Part shown: in pieces, positions 12,047 to 23,740 of the stretch | Position numbering within the stretch: the stretch's first letter is position 1 | How the letters are laid out: each line of letters opens with the position of its first letter | Assembly: GCA_003427395.1 (NCBI GenBank) | Contig: BFEA01000083.1 | Span: forward strand, 2,106,526-2,170,525 | Reading direction: 5' to 3' | DNA: 64,000 nucleotides | DNA from: Chara braunii | Lineage: Eukaryota > Streptophyta > Charophyceae > Charales > Characeae | Notes under the pieces: generated by a model | Database searches by the model: none | What the model was told of the DNA's origin: nothing | What the model saw: the letters and a program-made list of their open reading frames with translations, nothing else | Program-made: the position numbers and the translations under genes

Positions 12047-12400
12047 ACATTTTTTTTTGCTTGCATACTAACCTTTTATAGTACGTATACTCAATGTATA
12101 CTCAATTCAATATGAGAAATATGAAAAAAAATAAATAATAGAAAGAAAAAAGAATTGGTATAGAAAAAAGACCACGACACCCACTCGACGACTCAAGCCG
12201 AAGGCAAGCGGGGGCCACGTAAATTCAACCTGAAGCCTATTCCCAATCATCGATCAAATCATCGACAGCCATTGACGAATGAATAAACCGCCAACGTCAA
12301 TCGTTATCAACACTGCACCTATTCCCAATACTACGCCATATACTACGTAAAAGGAAAAAAAAAAACAAAAAAAAAAGCGCCAAAAAAAAACAAAGCGAGC
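12047..12400. other. A-rich unassigned segment
   Basis: AT-rich with several A runs. No feature is recognised. Confidence 0.4.
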
Positions 12401-12416
12401 AGCCACTTCTGACCTT

Positions 12417-13170
12417 CAAGTCTCGTCGACAAGGCCCTCCCGTCGTCGACTGACGTTGAAGTCGTCGACAAGGCCTTCCCATCGTGGATCATCGATAGAA
12501 GAACAGACAACGCCCTCACACATGGTAAGCGCAGCCTCTGGCTGCGAACACTACCACATACCACTCTTCCGATCCGAATGTATCTGATGGTAATTGCAAC
12601 AAAAATCCGGCCAGACATGGATGTATTCTGGCTACACCATAAAATAGTAAAATAAAAAAAAAACAATAACATAATAAAAAATAAAATAATAAGAAAAAAA
12701 CAAGAAAACGAACCGGCACATGTTCAAGTCGTCGACAAAGCCCTCCCGTCATGGATCGTCGACAACGCCCTCACAGATCTTAGGCTGGTCTACGCTTTTT
12801 CCCTGTGGTCCCGTGGCACTAGGCTGGTCTACGCTCTTTTCCTGTGGCACTTCATATTCGGGGGAAGAAGGTAGCTCAGGGCGTACTCACACTACCACTC
12901 TTCTGAATGTATCTGACGAAAAAATAATAAAATAATAAAAAAGCAAGTGGCACTTCATATTCGGGGCGAACGAATCTGATTGTAATTGCGGTCAGACACA
13001 GATCTTAGGCTGGTCTACGCTCTTTTCCTATGGCACTTCATATTTGGGGGAAGAAGGTAACTCAGGGCGTACTCACACTAGCACTCTTCCCAATATATCT
13101 GATGAACGAATGTATCTGATTGTAATTGCGGCCAGACATAGATGTATCTGGCTACACCATAAAAAGAGAA
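12417..13170 (+). repeat. Mosaic of short dispersed repeats
   Basis: Three sub-repeats recur in shuffled order. GTCGTCGACAARGCC...GTCGACAACGCCCTCACA occurs at 12450-12530 and 12727-12778. TTAGGCTGGTCTACGCT...CACTTCATATTCGG occurs at 12780-12870 and 13003-13060. CCAGACATRGATGTAT...GGCTACACCATAAAA occurs at 12612-12650 and 13131-13165. A GTAAGCGCAGCCTCTGG block at 12528 also follows family C at 13735. Confidence 0.7.
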
Positions 13171-13279
13171 AAAAATGATGAATACGAAAAGAAAAAATTC
13201 AGTCGTCGATCGTTGATTTCGATCGATTCGATTCCGTTATGACCCCCTGCCGATCGATTTTTTTGATTTTCGATTTTTG

Positions 13280-13745
13280 ATGACCCCCAGCTCCCTATTT
13301 TTTTTGTTTTTGAATTTGATGACTCTCCGCACCCAACCCAAAACAAAGCGAAGCGGTAACCGGAAAAAGATCGAGTTGTCAACACATTGATGCCCCCCCG
13401 CTGCCCATTTTCCACCCCCCAAACCATTTCTCCTCACCCAAGAAGGAAACAAAAAGGAAACCGGGTCGCCGCCCGCAACAAACCCGAACGAATGAAACGA
13501 CCACTAGACATACACTACCCAAAGCCTAGCACGACCAGCCCCGCACTACCGGTCCGTCTCCTAGCCGCGACCGCACCCTTTGCACTTTTGCCTTCCGTCT
13601 TCTAGCCGTGACCGCACCCTTTGCACTTTTCCCTAAACCCCGAAAAGACGCCGACAAATGACGTCCCCGACATTTGACGTCCCCGACATTTCCCGAAAAA
13701 GAAACACCACAAAACGACAAAAGAACCGTCACGGTAAGCGCAGCC
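13280..13745 (+). repeat. Dispersed repeat family C, copy 2
   Basis: Second copy of 6808-7215. It carries a local duplication of the TCTAGCCGYGACCGCACCC block (about 13560-13630). It ends at GTCACGGTAAGC, continuing into GCAGCCTCTGGATGCGAAC. Confidence 0.75.
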
Positions 13746-13879
13746 TCTGGATGCGAACTGGGCAAAGACAACCGGTTTTGTTTCGTTTCCGTGCGACCGG
13801 TCGTGGACTTCTCGCGGACTTCTCCCTCCCTGCTGCCAACCCGTTTGATTTTGGCCGACGAGCAGACGGCTAACCTGGA

Positions 13880-13880
<1 letters not shown>

Positions 13881-13935
<55 letters not shown>
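13881..13935. repeat. (GT)n(GA)n compound microsatellite
   Basis: Perfect GT run passing into GA. Confidence 0.95.
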
Positions 13936-13936
<1 letters not shown>

Positions 13937-14640
13937 TGAGACGTTATAAATCATCTTCTAGATTCGTCTTTTTTTTTTGAATTTTTATTTTCTTTTCCGT
14001 TTCGCCTTTTTGTGTTCTCCCCTCTCCCCTTTCCCTTTCAGTGTATTTCCGTGACCGAAGCTCACGGCCGAAGCTCACGGCAGAGCGGAATTGTGAGGAC
14101 AGCTGGCAGAGACAGCGCTTGGTGTAGAAACCTCTACGTAACGAACGAATAGACAGACAGACATTGGGAGTGTGGACGTCTTCTCCATCGCTGCGAGATT
14201 GCCGTGTGTGTAGGCGGGCGGGGTTGTTTGGAGAAGTGAAAGAGAAAAGACGGTCGAAGGAGGGGGGTAAGAGACCGGGGGGGGATGGGGGTGAAAGGAG
14301 GGGGATTGAGGGGGAGGAGTGGTGGGGTTGGTGGATCATAGAAGGGTGACTGATTTTCTCACGGCGGAAAAAATACTAGCTAACTAATTAATTAATCAGT
14401 AATTAACGCTCGCAATCAATTGCCCAAAGAGACGGATCGATCGATGTGTGAACAGATCTATCAACTTAATTGATTGACCAACTATTTTACTGATTAGTTG
14501 TTTGGCTGATCAACCAGTTTGATTGCTTGCTGGCTTGCTTGCTTGCTTGCTTGATTGATCGATGGATGAGTTAATTACGCGATTGATGAATTGGAACTAG
14601 TCGATGAAGATGGCAATCAGCAACAACACATGAGGAGGGT
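13936..14640. other. Unassigned segment with TTGC tetranucleotides
   Basis: G-rich purine stretch at 14235-14325, then AT-rich DNA with TAATTAAT repeats and (TTGC)n/(TTGA)n at 14522-14565. No gene is seen. Confidence 0.45.
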
Positions 14641-15060
14641 GAACGGGCAGCTTGTCCCGGAACACGGCCGCCAGCATTGCCGCCGCCGCTCTCGTGCGAG
14701 GTAGACATGTCGAAGAGGCCGTTGAAGCTCTGTCGTGTCTATCTCGTGTTTCTTCTATTTCTTCCTTTTCTTCTTCCTCATCCCTTTTTCCAAAGAAGCA
14801 CCGGCAGCCATGGCGGCATTGACAGCGTCATGGCCGCCGCCGTCGGCACACCTGTCTCTCTCCCAGTTCTTAGTGGAGGGGAGAAAGAGTATCGAGCAGA
14901 GGTTCATGGTGATAATCGAGAGAGCGATCTATCATCATCATCAGCAGCAGCAGCAGCAGGAGGAGGAGGAGGACAAGGATCGGTACCGCCGCTGCGCACG
15001 CTGGCACCGACGGCCAGCTACGGATCCCACGCTCACGAAAGTGCGCTTTTAAGGTGACTT
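14600..15060. other. Possible coding segment, strand undecided
   Basis: GC-rich compared with its flanks, with triplet runs (GCC, CAT, CAG, GAG at 14930-14975). Open frames exist on both strands. On the plus strand there are 126 and 105 codons, the latter with HHH-QQQQQQ-EEEE runs. On the minus strand an ATG at about 14712 opens a frame starting MSTSHESGGGNAGG. The triplet runs keep all frames open, so openness proves little. No family is recognised. It could be a host first exon, but there is no decisive evidence. Confidence 0.2.
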
Positions 15061-15702
15061 TTTGTTTTTTGGGTTGGTGAGGTGATAAAATCTTCACTTC
15101 TTCTCTCATCACGTCGGCGTTCTATTTATCGAAGTTTTGTGTCTGTTTTCTATCTCTCTGTTTCCCTTTTTTTCTTTTTTTCTTTTTTATTACTTATATC
15201 TCAATCCATCTCTCTGCTTGTTTTCTTCCCTTCCTCTCTTACCTTCCCTCCCCTCTCCTTCCCTTCCTCCAAGCCCCCCTCCTCTCTCCCCTCTCTCTTG
15301 TAGCGGGTGAGAATGAGAGAGACCTACTGCGCCTAACAGACTGAGCAGGAAGCGCTCCAGAAGCTGCAGACAAATGGACCAAAGCAAGGAGGTAAACAGC
15401 GAGAAGGAAAAAAATGGCACACACACACACACAATGCCGAAATAAGCAAACGGAAATTCCCAAATTCGGTGACCGCTCTACCTCACCTCTGGAAAGGGGG
15501 CAAAAAAAATTCGGCGAACGCCGTTGTTTGAATTCAAAAAACTTAGTTCGCAGGAACAACTTTCTCTTTCTCTCTCTCGCTAAAAACATCGGCGGACGCC
15601 GTTGTTTGAACTTAAGAAACTTAGTTCACAGGAACAACCTTCTCTTCCTTTCTCTCGCTATCCTTCTCTCTTCCTCTCCTTTTGCCTTCTTTCTCTTCTT
15701 TT

Positions 15703-15746
<44 letters not shown>

Positions 15747-16198
15747 TTCTCCTTTGGTTTGTTCCTTACCCCCTCTGTCCTTCCTCTTTTGTTTCTTTCT
15801 CGCCTTCCTTCTTTTTTTTTTTTTCCTTTTCGTTTTTTTTCTCTCCTTCCCTTCCCCCCCCCCCCCCCCCCCGCGCGCCCTTCCTTCACCTTCCCCCGTC
15901 TCTTATCTAGGTTGTGAAAATGACTGAGTCTCCATTTGAAATATTTTTAGATTGTGAGAATGACTCAGTTCGCATTTGAAGATTCTGTGACTTTGTCTTT
16001 CATGTCTCTCAATACATCTCCCTTTCTTCGAACCTTCATTAAGCACCCTCCGCTCTCCTTCGACCCCCCCCCCCCTCCCCTTTTCTCCTCCCTGCCCTTC
16101 CGTTTCATCTACGCGATTTAAATTCCCAGTCGTGATCGCAAACGAGCGTTTTCCGGCTCTCTTTCCCTTGTTTTCCGGCTCTCCTCTTTCCGCCCTTT

Positions 16199-16403
16199 GC
16201 ATTCGATTTGTTTCCTTTTTTTTTCTAATGGGTGACGGCCTTGAGATGTCGACGTTGAACTGACCGGGCCCAGGTAATCCGTTCAACTTCATTTATCTTT
16301 GCATTCGATTTGTTTCTTCTTTTTTTTGTCCCAATGGGTGACGGCCTTGAGATGTCGACGTTGAACTGACCGGCCCCGGGTAATCCGTTCAATTTCATTC
16401 ATC
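16199..16403 (+). repeat. Tandem duplication of a 102-bp unit
   Basis: GCATTCGATTTGTTTC starts both units (16199 and 16301). The shared block GGGTGACGGCCTTGAGATG, CGACGTTGAACTGACCGG and GGTAATCCGTTCAA is nearly identical. Confidence 0.9.
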
Positions 16404-17112
16404 TAGAGTCGAACTCAGGTCTGTATTTCAACAGTTCATGCGTGTACCAACAGAGCTAGGTCCGTTTTTTTTGTTTTTTTTTTTCTGGCGTCCCTTCATC
16501 AAGGATGTTCCTTGCCTTCGTTTCCCCGTTTTTTTCTATATATGTAGATCAGTATGTATATTTTTAATTAAAATATCTATATTTTTTTCAATCCTCGGTG
16601 GGCCTTCTCGCCTGGCGGTCGTTGATCTCCTTTATCTTTCCTTCCTTCCTTCCTTCCTTGCGCTATCAATCCCAAGTTCCATTTTTCCCGCCATCGCCAT
16701 ATACCTTGGCTTTATTTTCCCGCCATTGGCTTCATTTTACCTGTCATTGCCATGCGCCTTAGCTACGCTCTGCAGCCTTAGATCCTTTTCCTGTGTTCGG
16801 TCTTTTCTGTTTTCGTTTTATTTAAATCTCTTCTTTCTTTTTTATGTTCGGCTTTTTCTTATGCTGTCTACTTTCTGTTTTATCTTGCTATCTTTTTCCT
16901 TCTCTGTCTCTCTTGTCATCTACCTTCCTTGCCTTCTTTCTTCCCTCCCTCCCTCCCTCCCTCCCTCTATCTCCCTGCTGTGTATGTTTTCCTCTTTGTT
17001 TCCCTTTTTTTGTTTGCTATCTGTGTGGTCTTTGTCGTTTTCTGTCTCCTCTTTCTCTCGCCGCGTTCGAGCTCCACAGTTTTCTCTCTGATCGTATTCT
17101 GTTTATACTCCC

Positions 17113-17265
17113 TTCGCCGTTAGGTCCCCTTTCTTTCGCCGTTTGGTCCCGTTTCGTTCGCCGGTTGGTCCCGTTTCGTTCGTCGTTGGTACCATTTCGT
17201 TCGTCGTTGGTACCGTTTCGTTCGCCGTTTGGTCCCGTCTCCTTCGCCGTTTTGTATCAATTCCG
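17113..17265 (+). repeat. Minisatellite, about 22-bp unit, about 7 copies
   Basis: Units of the type TTCGCCGTTTGGTCCCGTTTCG, with variants carrying GTTGGTACC. Confidence 0.85.
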
Positions 17266-17731
17266 TCTGTTTTCTTCTCCTCCACAATTCATTTCCTTTT
17301 TTTCTCTTTCCTTCCCCGCCTCTCTGCCCCTCCCTTCGCTTCCCCTCTCCCCGTCCGCCTTATTCTCGGTAGGTCCTTTTGCGGGCTACCTCGCCCTTTC
17401 TCCCTTTCTCCCTTTCTCTTCCCTCCCTGCCCCCCTCTCTCTCTCTGTCTTTGTGCTGGATGTCTTTGTAATTCGTCCTTGTCCTCTCTCTTCACATCTC
17501 TGAGATTTTCTCCCACCCTTGTTCTCGGTGCTTACAGTTTTTATCAATTTGTAGTTTTTATTTATTCCCCGGCGCTCTCTCTTGCGGCCGGGTTGCTCGG
17601 AGCGAAGGTCTTCCGTCCCGATCTCCCGGTTGTCTAGCTCGAACTGCTAACCACCTCCCTGGCATACTCTCTCTTTCCCTGCCTTTTTCTTTTTTCTTTT
17701 TCTCTGTTTTTTTTTTTTTTTTTTTTTTTTT

Positions 17732-17818
17732 GGTGACCATTTCTCGATTTATCCGTGTCGTCCTTGAGCAGGGGCCATGCTAATCTTCTTTCTCTTTATC
17801 GTTCCAATTTAACGGATG
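17732..17818 (-). pseudogene. U6 snRNA retropseudogene, 5'-truncated, with oligo(A) tail
   Basis: The minus strand reads ATCC, AAATTGGAACGATA, AGAAGATTAGCATGGCCCCT, CAAGGA.GACAC and AAATCGAGAAATGGTC, which is the U6 snRNA body with the plant-type 3' end. The 5' stem-loop is missing, there is a small insertion in AGAGAAAGAAGATTAGC, and a run of about 25 A follows directly (plus strand T run 17707-17731). The A tail and truncation indicate reverse transcription and reinsertion by a LINE-type machinery rather than an active gene. Confidence 0.85.
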
Positions 17819-18680
17819 AGAGGTGCAGATAAAATCGCGACTGAATGCATCTATATACAAAGACATCCGCATTCCCGCTTCGCTGGTTTTGGGCATCTCT
17901 CTAGTCTCTTTTCCTTCTTTTTCGCTGTTTTAAATTTCGATGTGATTTTCCGCCACCCTCTTCCCGCCAGTTTTTTCCCGCGATGTCTGTGTAACGAGGC
18001 AAGCGGGAATGTGTTTTTGTGTCTGGTTCAATGAAGTAGTCTTCTGTAGGCAATTCATTGAACGCGGTAATTTTTGTTTTTCTTTTCCCTTCTCGCTTCC
18101 ATTGAGCTGTGCTTTTCTCTTTTCTGATTGCATTCGGGATTTGGGCTCCGGTCTGTTTATCGACTGTTGATGTGTGTATCATCCATTCATTCAGCCGCAC
18201 GGGCTCGGTCCTTTCGTTTTTCTCTCGTTTCTTTTTTCTTTTCTTCTCAAGTTTGAATTATTATCGACTCGTTCGATCTCGTTGGATAGTTCTTTTCTTC
18301 CTTTCCCTCCTGCTGCTGTCTCCTTTTTTTCCTTGTCTTTTTTTTTTTTGCTGCTTCCTACTCATTTCGTCTTGTCCTCGCTCGCCGCCGCCTCCTCTTG
18401 ACGGGACATATTACAAAAAAAGGCTTCTCGGTTTGTTTTCTTTCGGTGGGTCCGGCTTTTTCCACATCCGTTTGGGATCGTTTTTCCTATTACTTTTTTT
18501 TCTCTGAAATGTCTCCTCCCTACCCCTTCCCCCCGGTCTTAAAAAAAATGAAAAAGGGAAAAGAATTCCGAATAAACAATCAGACTGTATGGCGCGAAAT
18601 ACCCATGTCGAGATGTTGAGTTCTTGTTTATCAATCTCTCGTTAAGATCCCTTCTCCATGAAGAGTGAAAAACGACAAAA

Positions 18681-18743
18681 GTTCTTGGGGGCATCCGTTA
18701 AAATCGGAACGATATAGAGAAGATTAGCATGGTCCTGCGCAAG
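18681..18743 (+). pseudogene. U6 snRNA retropseudogene, 3'-truncated, with A tail
   Basis: The plus strand reads GTTCTTGGGGGCATCCG, TAAAAT.GGAACGATA, AGAGAAGATTAGCATGG and CCTGCGCAAG, then a short A-rich run (18744-18753). The 5' end is kept in degenerate form and the 3' third is lost. It lies 0.9 kb from, and opposite to, the other U6 copy. Confidence 0.8.
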
Positions 18744-18753
18744 AGAAAAAAAA

Positions 18754-19085
18754 CCCGTCAAAATAGTTAAATAATAAAAAGAACAGTGGCAAGCAATGGC
18801 CAAAATGCTTTCCAATGCTTAGCTTAAGGGGAGAAAAAAAGAAGTTGGCAAGTACCGGGGCATTAGGTGTATATTGCAAAGAGTAGGGGTCCAACCTACG
18901 CCAGGTGTATCTCACAAAATAGTTTTTTTGTCAGAGGGGCATTCCCCTCTGCCCACATCTTTCAGGGGCATTTTGACATATATATCAACTTATGGAGGAT
19001 ATTTTGCAAATTATCCCAAAATAAAGATAAAAATAGAAATAAAAGATTCCCTCCAATCACGCGTAAAGTGAACACGAAAAAAAAA
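18754..19085. other. Unassigned segment
   Basis: AT-rich, no recognised feature. Confidence 0.4.
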
Positions 19086-19242
19086 GAATGATACAATGTA
19101 AAAAAAAAGAATGATACAATGTAAAAAAAAAAGAGTAATACAATGTCAAAAAAGAATGATGCAATGTAAAAAAAAAAGAATGATACAATGTCAATAAAAA
19201 AAGAACGATACAATGTCAAAAAAAAAGAATGATACAACGTCA
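19086..19242 (+). repeat. Minisatellite, about 23-bp unit, 7 copies
   Basis: Unit AGAATGATACAATGTAAAAA, with A-run length variation and GTCAA variants. Confidence 0.9.
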
Positions 19243-20098
19243 ATCAGCATGTTTCAGAACGTGGCTCGCGCATCTTAACAAAGCAGGCATAGACCTAAAG
19301 AAACCACATAATGAAAAAAAAAGAACATAAAAGGAAAAAGAAAAAGCATCACAACTTCGAGAATAGAAAGTGAAGAAGCCATTGGGGTAGAAAAGAAGTG
19401 TGAGAGGAAGGAAGAACGGAAGAAGGAAAACAGAACAAAGGGGTAGTAAAAGCAGTGTTTACTTAAGAAACATCATTGTGACTCTGTTTACGAATTGGAG
19501 GGGGGGTACAATTTTTTAAACCCCCCCCTATCGTCTATGAATATTTTCTTTTCGGCTCAACAGAATACAACCAAAATTTAGAGGTAGGTGCCAAGTACTC
19601 GTCAAGTTCAACCTTGCATACGTCAATGAACATTCACATGAGAGTCAACGCGTGAGGAGCCAAATCGAGATACAATTAACACATGAAGATGTCATCTCCA
19701 ATATTGCTATCAATATACAAGAATGTTTGTCTCCAGCCGCTCTGCCGTACACACACACACCCCGAATCTCAACCAGGTAGTGGCTATGGTTTCTCTCTCT
19801 TCTCTCTCTCTTCGTCTTGCTTCTCTCCTGACTTGGCTCGCTCTGCCTCACTCTCCCTCTCTACCTAACCAAGATCGTCACCCTGGATACACCCACTCAG
19901 GTAAGCTTACACCTTGGCGGCTAGGGACGCCCTCCTCTTGCGCTACCCCTAGCCTAGCTATGGAGTCACTCGTGAGCCCCTCTTCTTCTTTGGGCGTGCA
20001 GTTCCCAAGTTGCCTTAACGCAGAAGCAGCAGCAGCGCTTCCATATCTCGCAACTGAACAAGCGATGAGCCGCTGCACTGTAGCAGCTAAATATAGGA
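19243..20098. other. Unassigned segment
   Basis: No recognised gene. A donor-like CAGGTAAGC lies at about 19898 after a short ORF, without other support. Confidence 0.35.
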
Positions 20099-20163
20099 TT
20101 TGGCTTGGCTTGGTTTGGCTTGGCTTGGTTTGCCTTGGCTTGGCTTGGCTTGGCTTGGCTTGG
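20099..20163 (+). repeat. (CTTGG)n pentanucleotide repeat
   Basis: About 13 units with TTTGG variants. Confidence 0.95.
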
Positions 20164-20552
20164 CCTGCTTCAGACCAGTACCAATCGGCCGCGGCCTGTC
20201 TGCCCTCCGGATAAGATCCGCGGAGGTCTTTCTTCTTCGTTGAGAGAACGCAAACTCTCGGGCAGATATATGGATCTAATAGGTCTTCTTGCAGATCTGC
20301 TGCAAACATTTTGTTGGTCCGGTAGCTTCCAAACTTTCGTGGGACTTGGTGCAAAATTGGACTTGGGACTGTCGGACTGGACTGGACTCTTGTGGACTAC
20401 GACATTTCGGCCCCCCCTAGACCCTACGGCCTACCCTATTGGACAGTCTTGGGACTTGGGACTTGCTGGGACCCTGGGACCGGGACTGGGTGTTTGCTGC
20501 ATGAATCCTTTCCCTCCCTTTGGCCTAATTTTGAGGTCCGTCAAGAAAAATC

Positions 20553-21480
20553 CTATCTTTGTCGATCATAGATGTTCATTCCTCTCCTCTCATATAAGGA
20601 GACAATGTGAGGGGCTGTCTGTACTAGTTCCTTCGTAGGGAACCACCGGTCTTCGCTGGGTTCCTGATAGGCAAATCTGACTTTGTATTGCCTTTGCAGT
20701 CTCCCTTGGCGACCTGTTTGGAAAGTATATTCAGCCAGTATTCGGTCTACGTCACAACCTCCATCCATATCAGGTGGGATCATGGAACGTCGAGAGGGAA
20801 ACTGATCGGTTGTAACATAGGGAAGCAACTTAGATGCGTGGAATATTGGATACGTATCCAGGTGGGGTGGAATTTCGATGTTGTAGGATGGACCATCTGC
20901 CTCTCCCTTGACATCTAAGACTTGGCATGGCCCCCTTTACGCAGGTCGTAGTTTTTGTGAGATCCCTTCTTCCGGAACAAACTCCTTAGATTTTACCCAC
21001 ACCAAGTCTCCTACGGCGAACTGCGATGGACGTCGCTGTTTGTTTGCCTGCTCCACCTGCTAAGTCTTTCTCATACTGGATAGTGAATTCCCTCGTACCG
21101 GGCGGCACATTGTGAATCTGATCTGGGTCAAGCAGTCAATCGGACGTCGGGGTTGCCAACTTCTATGCAGTTCATTGGGGTGCGTGCAGCGGACAAGTGC
21201 ACCGAGTTGTTATACGCAGACTGCACTTTGGGAAGATGATCGTCTTAATCGATCTGGTCGAGCGTAATGTATATGTGTAACACTTGTTGGAGAAGCTTGT
21301 TCATATGCTTGGTTTGACCATTGGTCTCCGGGTTTCTATCGGAAGACATGGTCAGTTTCGACCGATATCCCTTCATCAACTGTTGCCAGAACTCGCCCAT
21401 GAATCAACTATCTCTATTACTATCAATGGACCCATACACGAGCCGACGATTTGGGGGCTGATTTCCCAAGCGGGATTAAG
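20553..21480 (-). pseudogene. Ty3/gypsy integrase C-terminus and chromodomain-like remnant
   Basis: The 91-codon minus frame at 20553-20828 parallels the C-terminus of the 26.4-kb element: DQFPSRRSM, then YKVRF, SEDRWF and ELVQTAP, a chromodomain-like tail. Upstream on the same strand, in broken frames, the integrase core end is visible (PETNGQTKHM near 21310-21340) followed by a region matching FAVGDLVWV-type integrase C-termini near 21000. Frameshifts and stops make it non-functional. The rest of pol is absent. Confidence 0.75.
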
Positions 21481-22766
21481 CGCCAGTCGACTAGGACAAC
21501 TCGTCTAACCACGGGATACACCTCGTCAAAAATAAAATAAAGTTTCACCCGCAAATCACGCCTAGTCCTTTTTTTTCTTCCAGAAAACCTAAAGTATCTC
21601 TCGCGCATAGAAAAAAAGTAGTTAATCAATAAATAAACAAGCAGCATCTCAACATTCACGTGTCGATCAAAACTCAAGATAAAATAGAAAGGGTAAAAGA
21701 CAAGTTCATCATGTATGTAGATCGTGCGACATTTGGTTGTCATTCTCACTGCCTCCAAGGTCTGGTTTGTCCATCAAGCTCCAATACATACGAACACGCA
21801 AAAGTCACATTACCAGACACTGATGTGGTCAACTTCACCATTCCTTGGATCTCACAACCCACCTTACACACTCAAGCCCCAACAATTGTCAAACTTTCCA
21901 TAAACGCGGTTAATTCTTTAAAATGATCATTGAAAAAAGTTTGGGTAAAACCCCTGAAAGAATTATATAAGAACCATGGGGCTAAGGCGTCAAGTTGAGG
22001 TACCAGTATAAGTAACGTTGTGTTGTGAACCGACCTGCCATCAAAAGATAACAGAAGACGGTCCTCGTTGGATCAGGCTGAAACTAATCAGACCTGGAAC
22101 AAAAATGACCAAGAAGGTCTTGTATAAAAGGGCCTTTACCCGATATAGGCCTCAGGCCTTGTAAAAATAGAGCAGCACGGGCCTTGTAAAAGTAAAGCAT
22201 TGTGAAAAGGTATCTTGCCAGGGCTCAGAAACGTGAAAACAGGTGAAAAGTCAAGTTCTCTATCAACAGGCACATCTAAATCTAAGGCAAAGGGCATTGT
22301 CAAAAGACTTACCTGTTCACCAGGAGATGTGTATGTCATGTCTGTTCGAGTAAGGGTGTGTCTGTACGTGTAGGCAGTGTACCTGTTCGTGCAATGGAAA
22401 GTGCCTGTTCAAGTAGTAAATGTGTCTGTTCGTTTAGAGTTGTGCCTGTCCGAAAGTGAAGTCAGTAGGCACAGTCCCAGTTCTGGTCTAAGTCAAGGGG
22501 TCAGTCCAGATCCAGACTTTCAAGTCCAAATCCAGGTCGAAGTGCCTCAGCAGCAGTTGAATCTCATTGGGACTGTACTGGGACACATGCAATGCAGGGT
22601 CTGGGACAAAGGGAGAGACTGAATTGAGCCAATGCAGACCCAGCGAGGAGTGGCCAGCACTATAAAAAGAGCTGCCTGCCTCATTCTTCGCCAGATCTCC
22701 ACTGGCTGCAATGCGTGGAAGTGCTGGTGCACTTGTGCGCTGAGTCAGGAGGAGCAGCGCTGGAGG
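21481..22766. other. Unassigned segment with short TGTCTGTTCG repeats
   Basis: No gene recognised. Around 22336-22450 a unit of the type GTGTCTGTTCG recurs about five times at spacings of 20-30 bases. GGCCTTGTAAAAATAGAGCA recurs in variant form near 22150-22200. Confidence 0.4.
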
Positions 22767-23046
22767 NNNNNNNNNNNNNNNNNNNNNNNNNNNNNNNNNN
22801 NNNNNNNNNNNNNNNNNNNNNNNNNNNNNNNNNNNNNNNNNNNNNNNNNNNNNNNNNNNNNNNNNNNNNNNNNNNNNNNNNNNNNNNNNNNNNNNNNNNN
22901 NNNNNNNNNNNNNNNNNNNNNNNNNNNNNNNNNNNNNNNNNNNNNNNNNNNNNNNNNNNNNNNNNNNNNNNNNNNNNNNNNNNNNNNNNNNNNNNNNNNN
23001 NNNNNNNNNNNNNNNNNNNNNNNNNNNNNNNNNNNNNNNNNNNNNN
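22767..23046. other. Assembly gap (280 N)
   Basis: A run of 280 N. Any apparent ORF across it is meaningless. Confidence 0.99.
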
Positions 23047-23740
23047 ATCTGCAGGGGTAGCACTGATTCACTGGAAGGCATATTGATGAGTTGGCAAGAT
23101 ATTGGTGTTGCGCTGATGAGCGCTGGACTCAGGGGAACTTTGAAACACTTTGTATTCATATTTCTGATAATATAAACTGTGAAACTCGGTCCTCATCTTC
23201 TCTATCTTTGTCTATTGTCAGACTACTGTTCATTGTGTGTGGGAGTACGATGCATGGCATGTACACACTTGCGTGAGATGGTCCCCAGGACCCATGCATG
23301 TTACACAACATAGGTTAAATTTTGTCAACTCTATAATTTAGTAAACATTTGGGCAACACCTGCTTTGAAGTAGGCTTTTTAGACTTACTTTAAGTCAGAT
23401 TTGAACTAAAGATGACTTTAGTCTTTTCAAAACAAAATTTAATGAACTCTTTAGATTTGCAAAAAATTTGGCAGCACTTCCCTTCAAGAAATTGTTTTCA
23501 GTATTTATACAAAGATAAATACAGAATCTGAAAATAACTATGATTAAAAATCCTTACCCATCAGATGATCCTTAGATAAAATTTAACTAAATCTTTATAT
23601 TGGAACTTGATCACGTGCAAGTCCATACCATAATGGGTAAGTCGTCTTGTTAAAAATCCCAAGTTGTTTTCACATAACATAGTTCATTGATCTTTCAGCT
23701 GATCAACCCATTACCCATATTACATATGGCATGACGTAGA

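Larger units (their letters stand above)
15061..18630. other. Long pyrimidine-rich tract
   Basis: The plus strand is dominated by C and T for more than 3 kb, including (CT)n near 15703-15741 and a C run at 15854-15872. Long Ser/Phe/Leu-rich ORFs (up to 219 codons) follow from the composition and are not counted as genes. Distinct repeats and a U6 pseudogene within it are listed separately. Confidence 0.6.

Noticed and set aside
16438-17637. Overlapping plus-strand ORFs up to 219 codons, rich in Ser, Phe and Leu
   Set aside because: The strand has few purines and hence few stop codons in any frame. No domain and no consistent frame.
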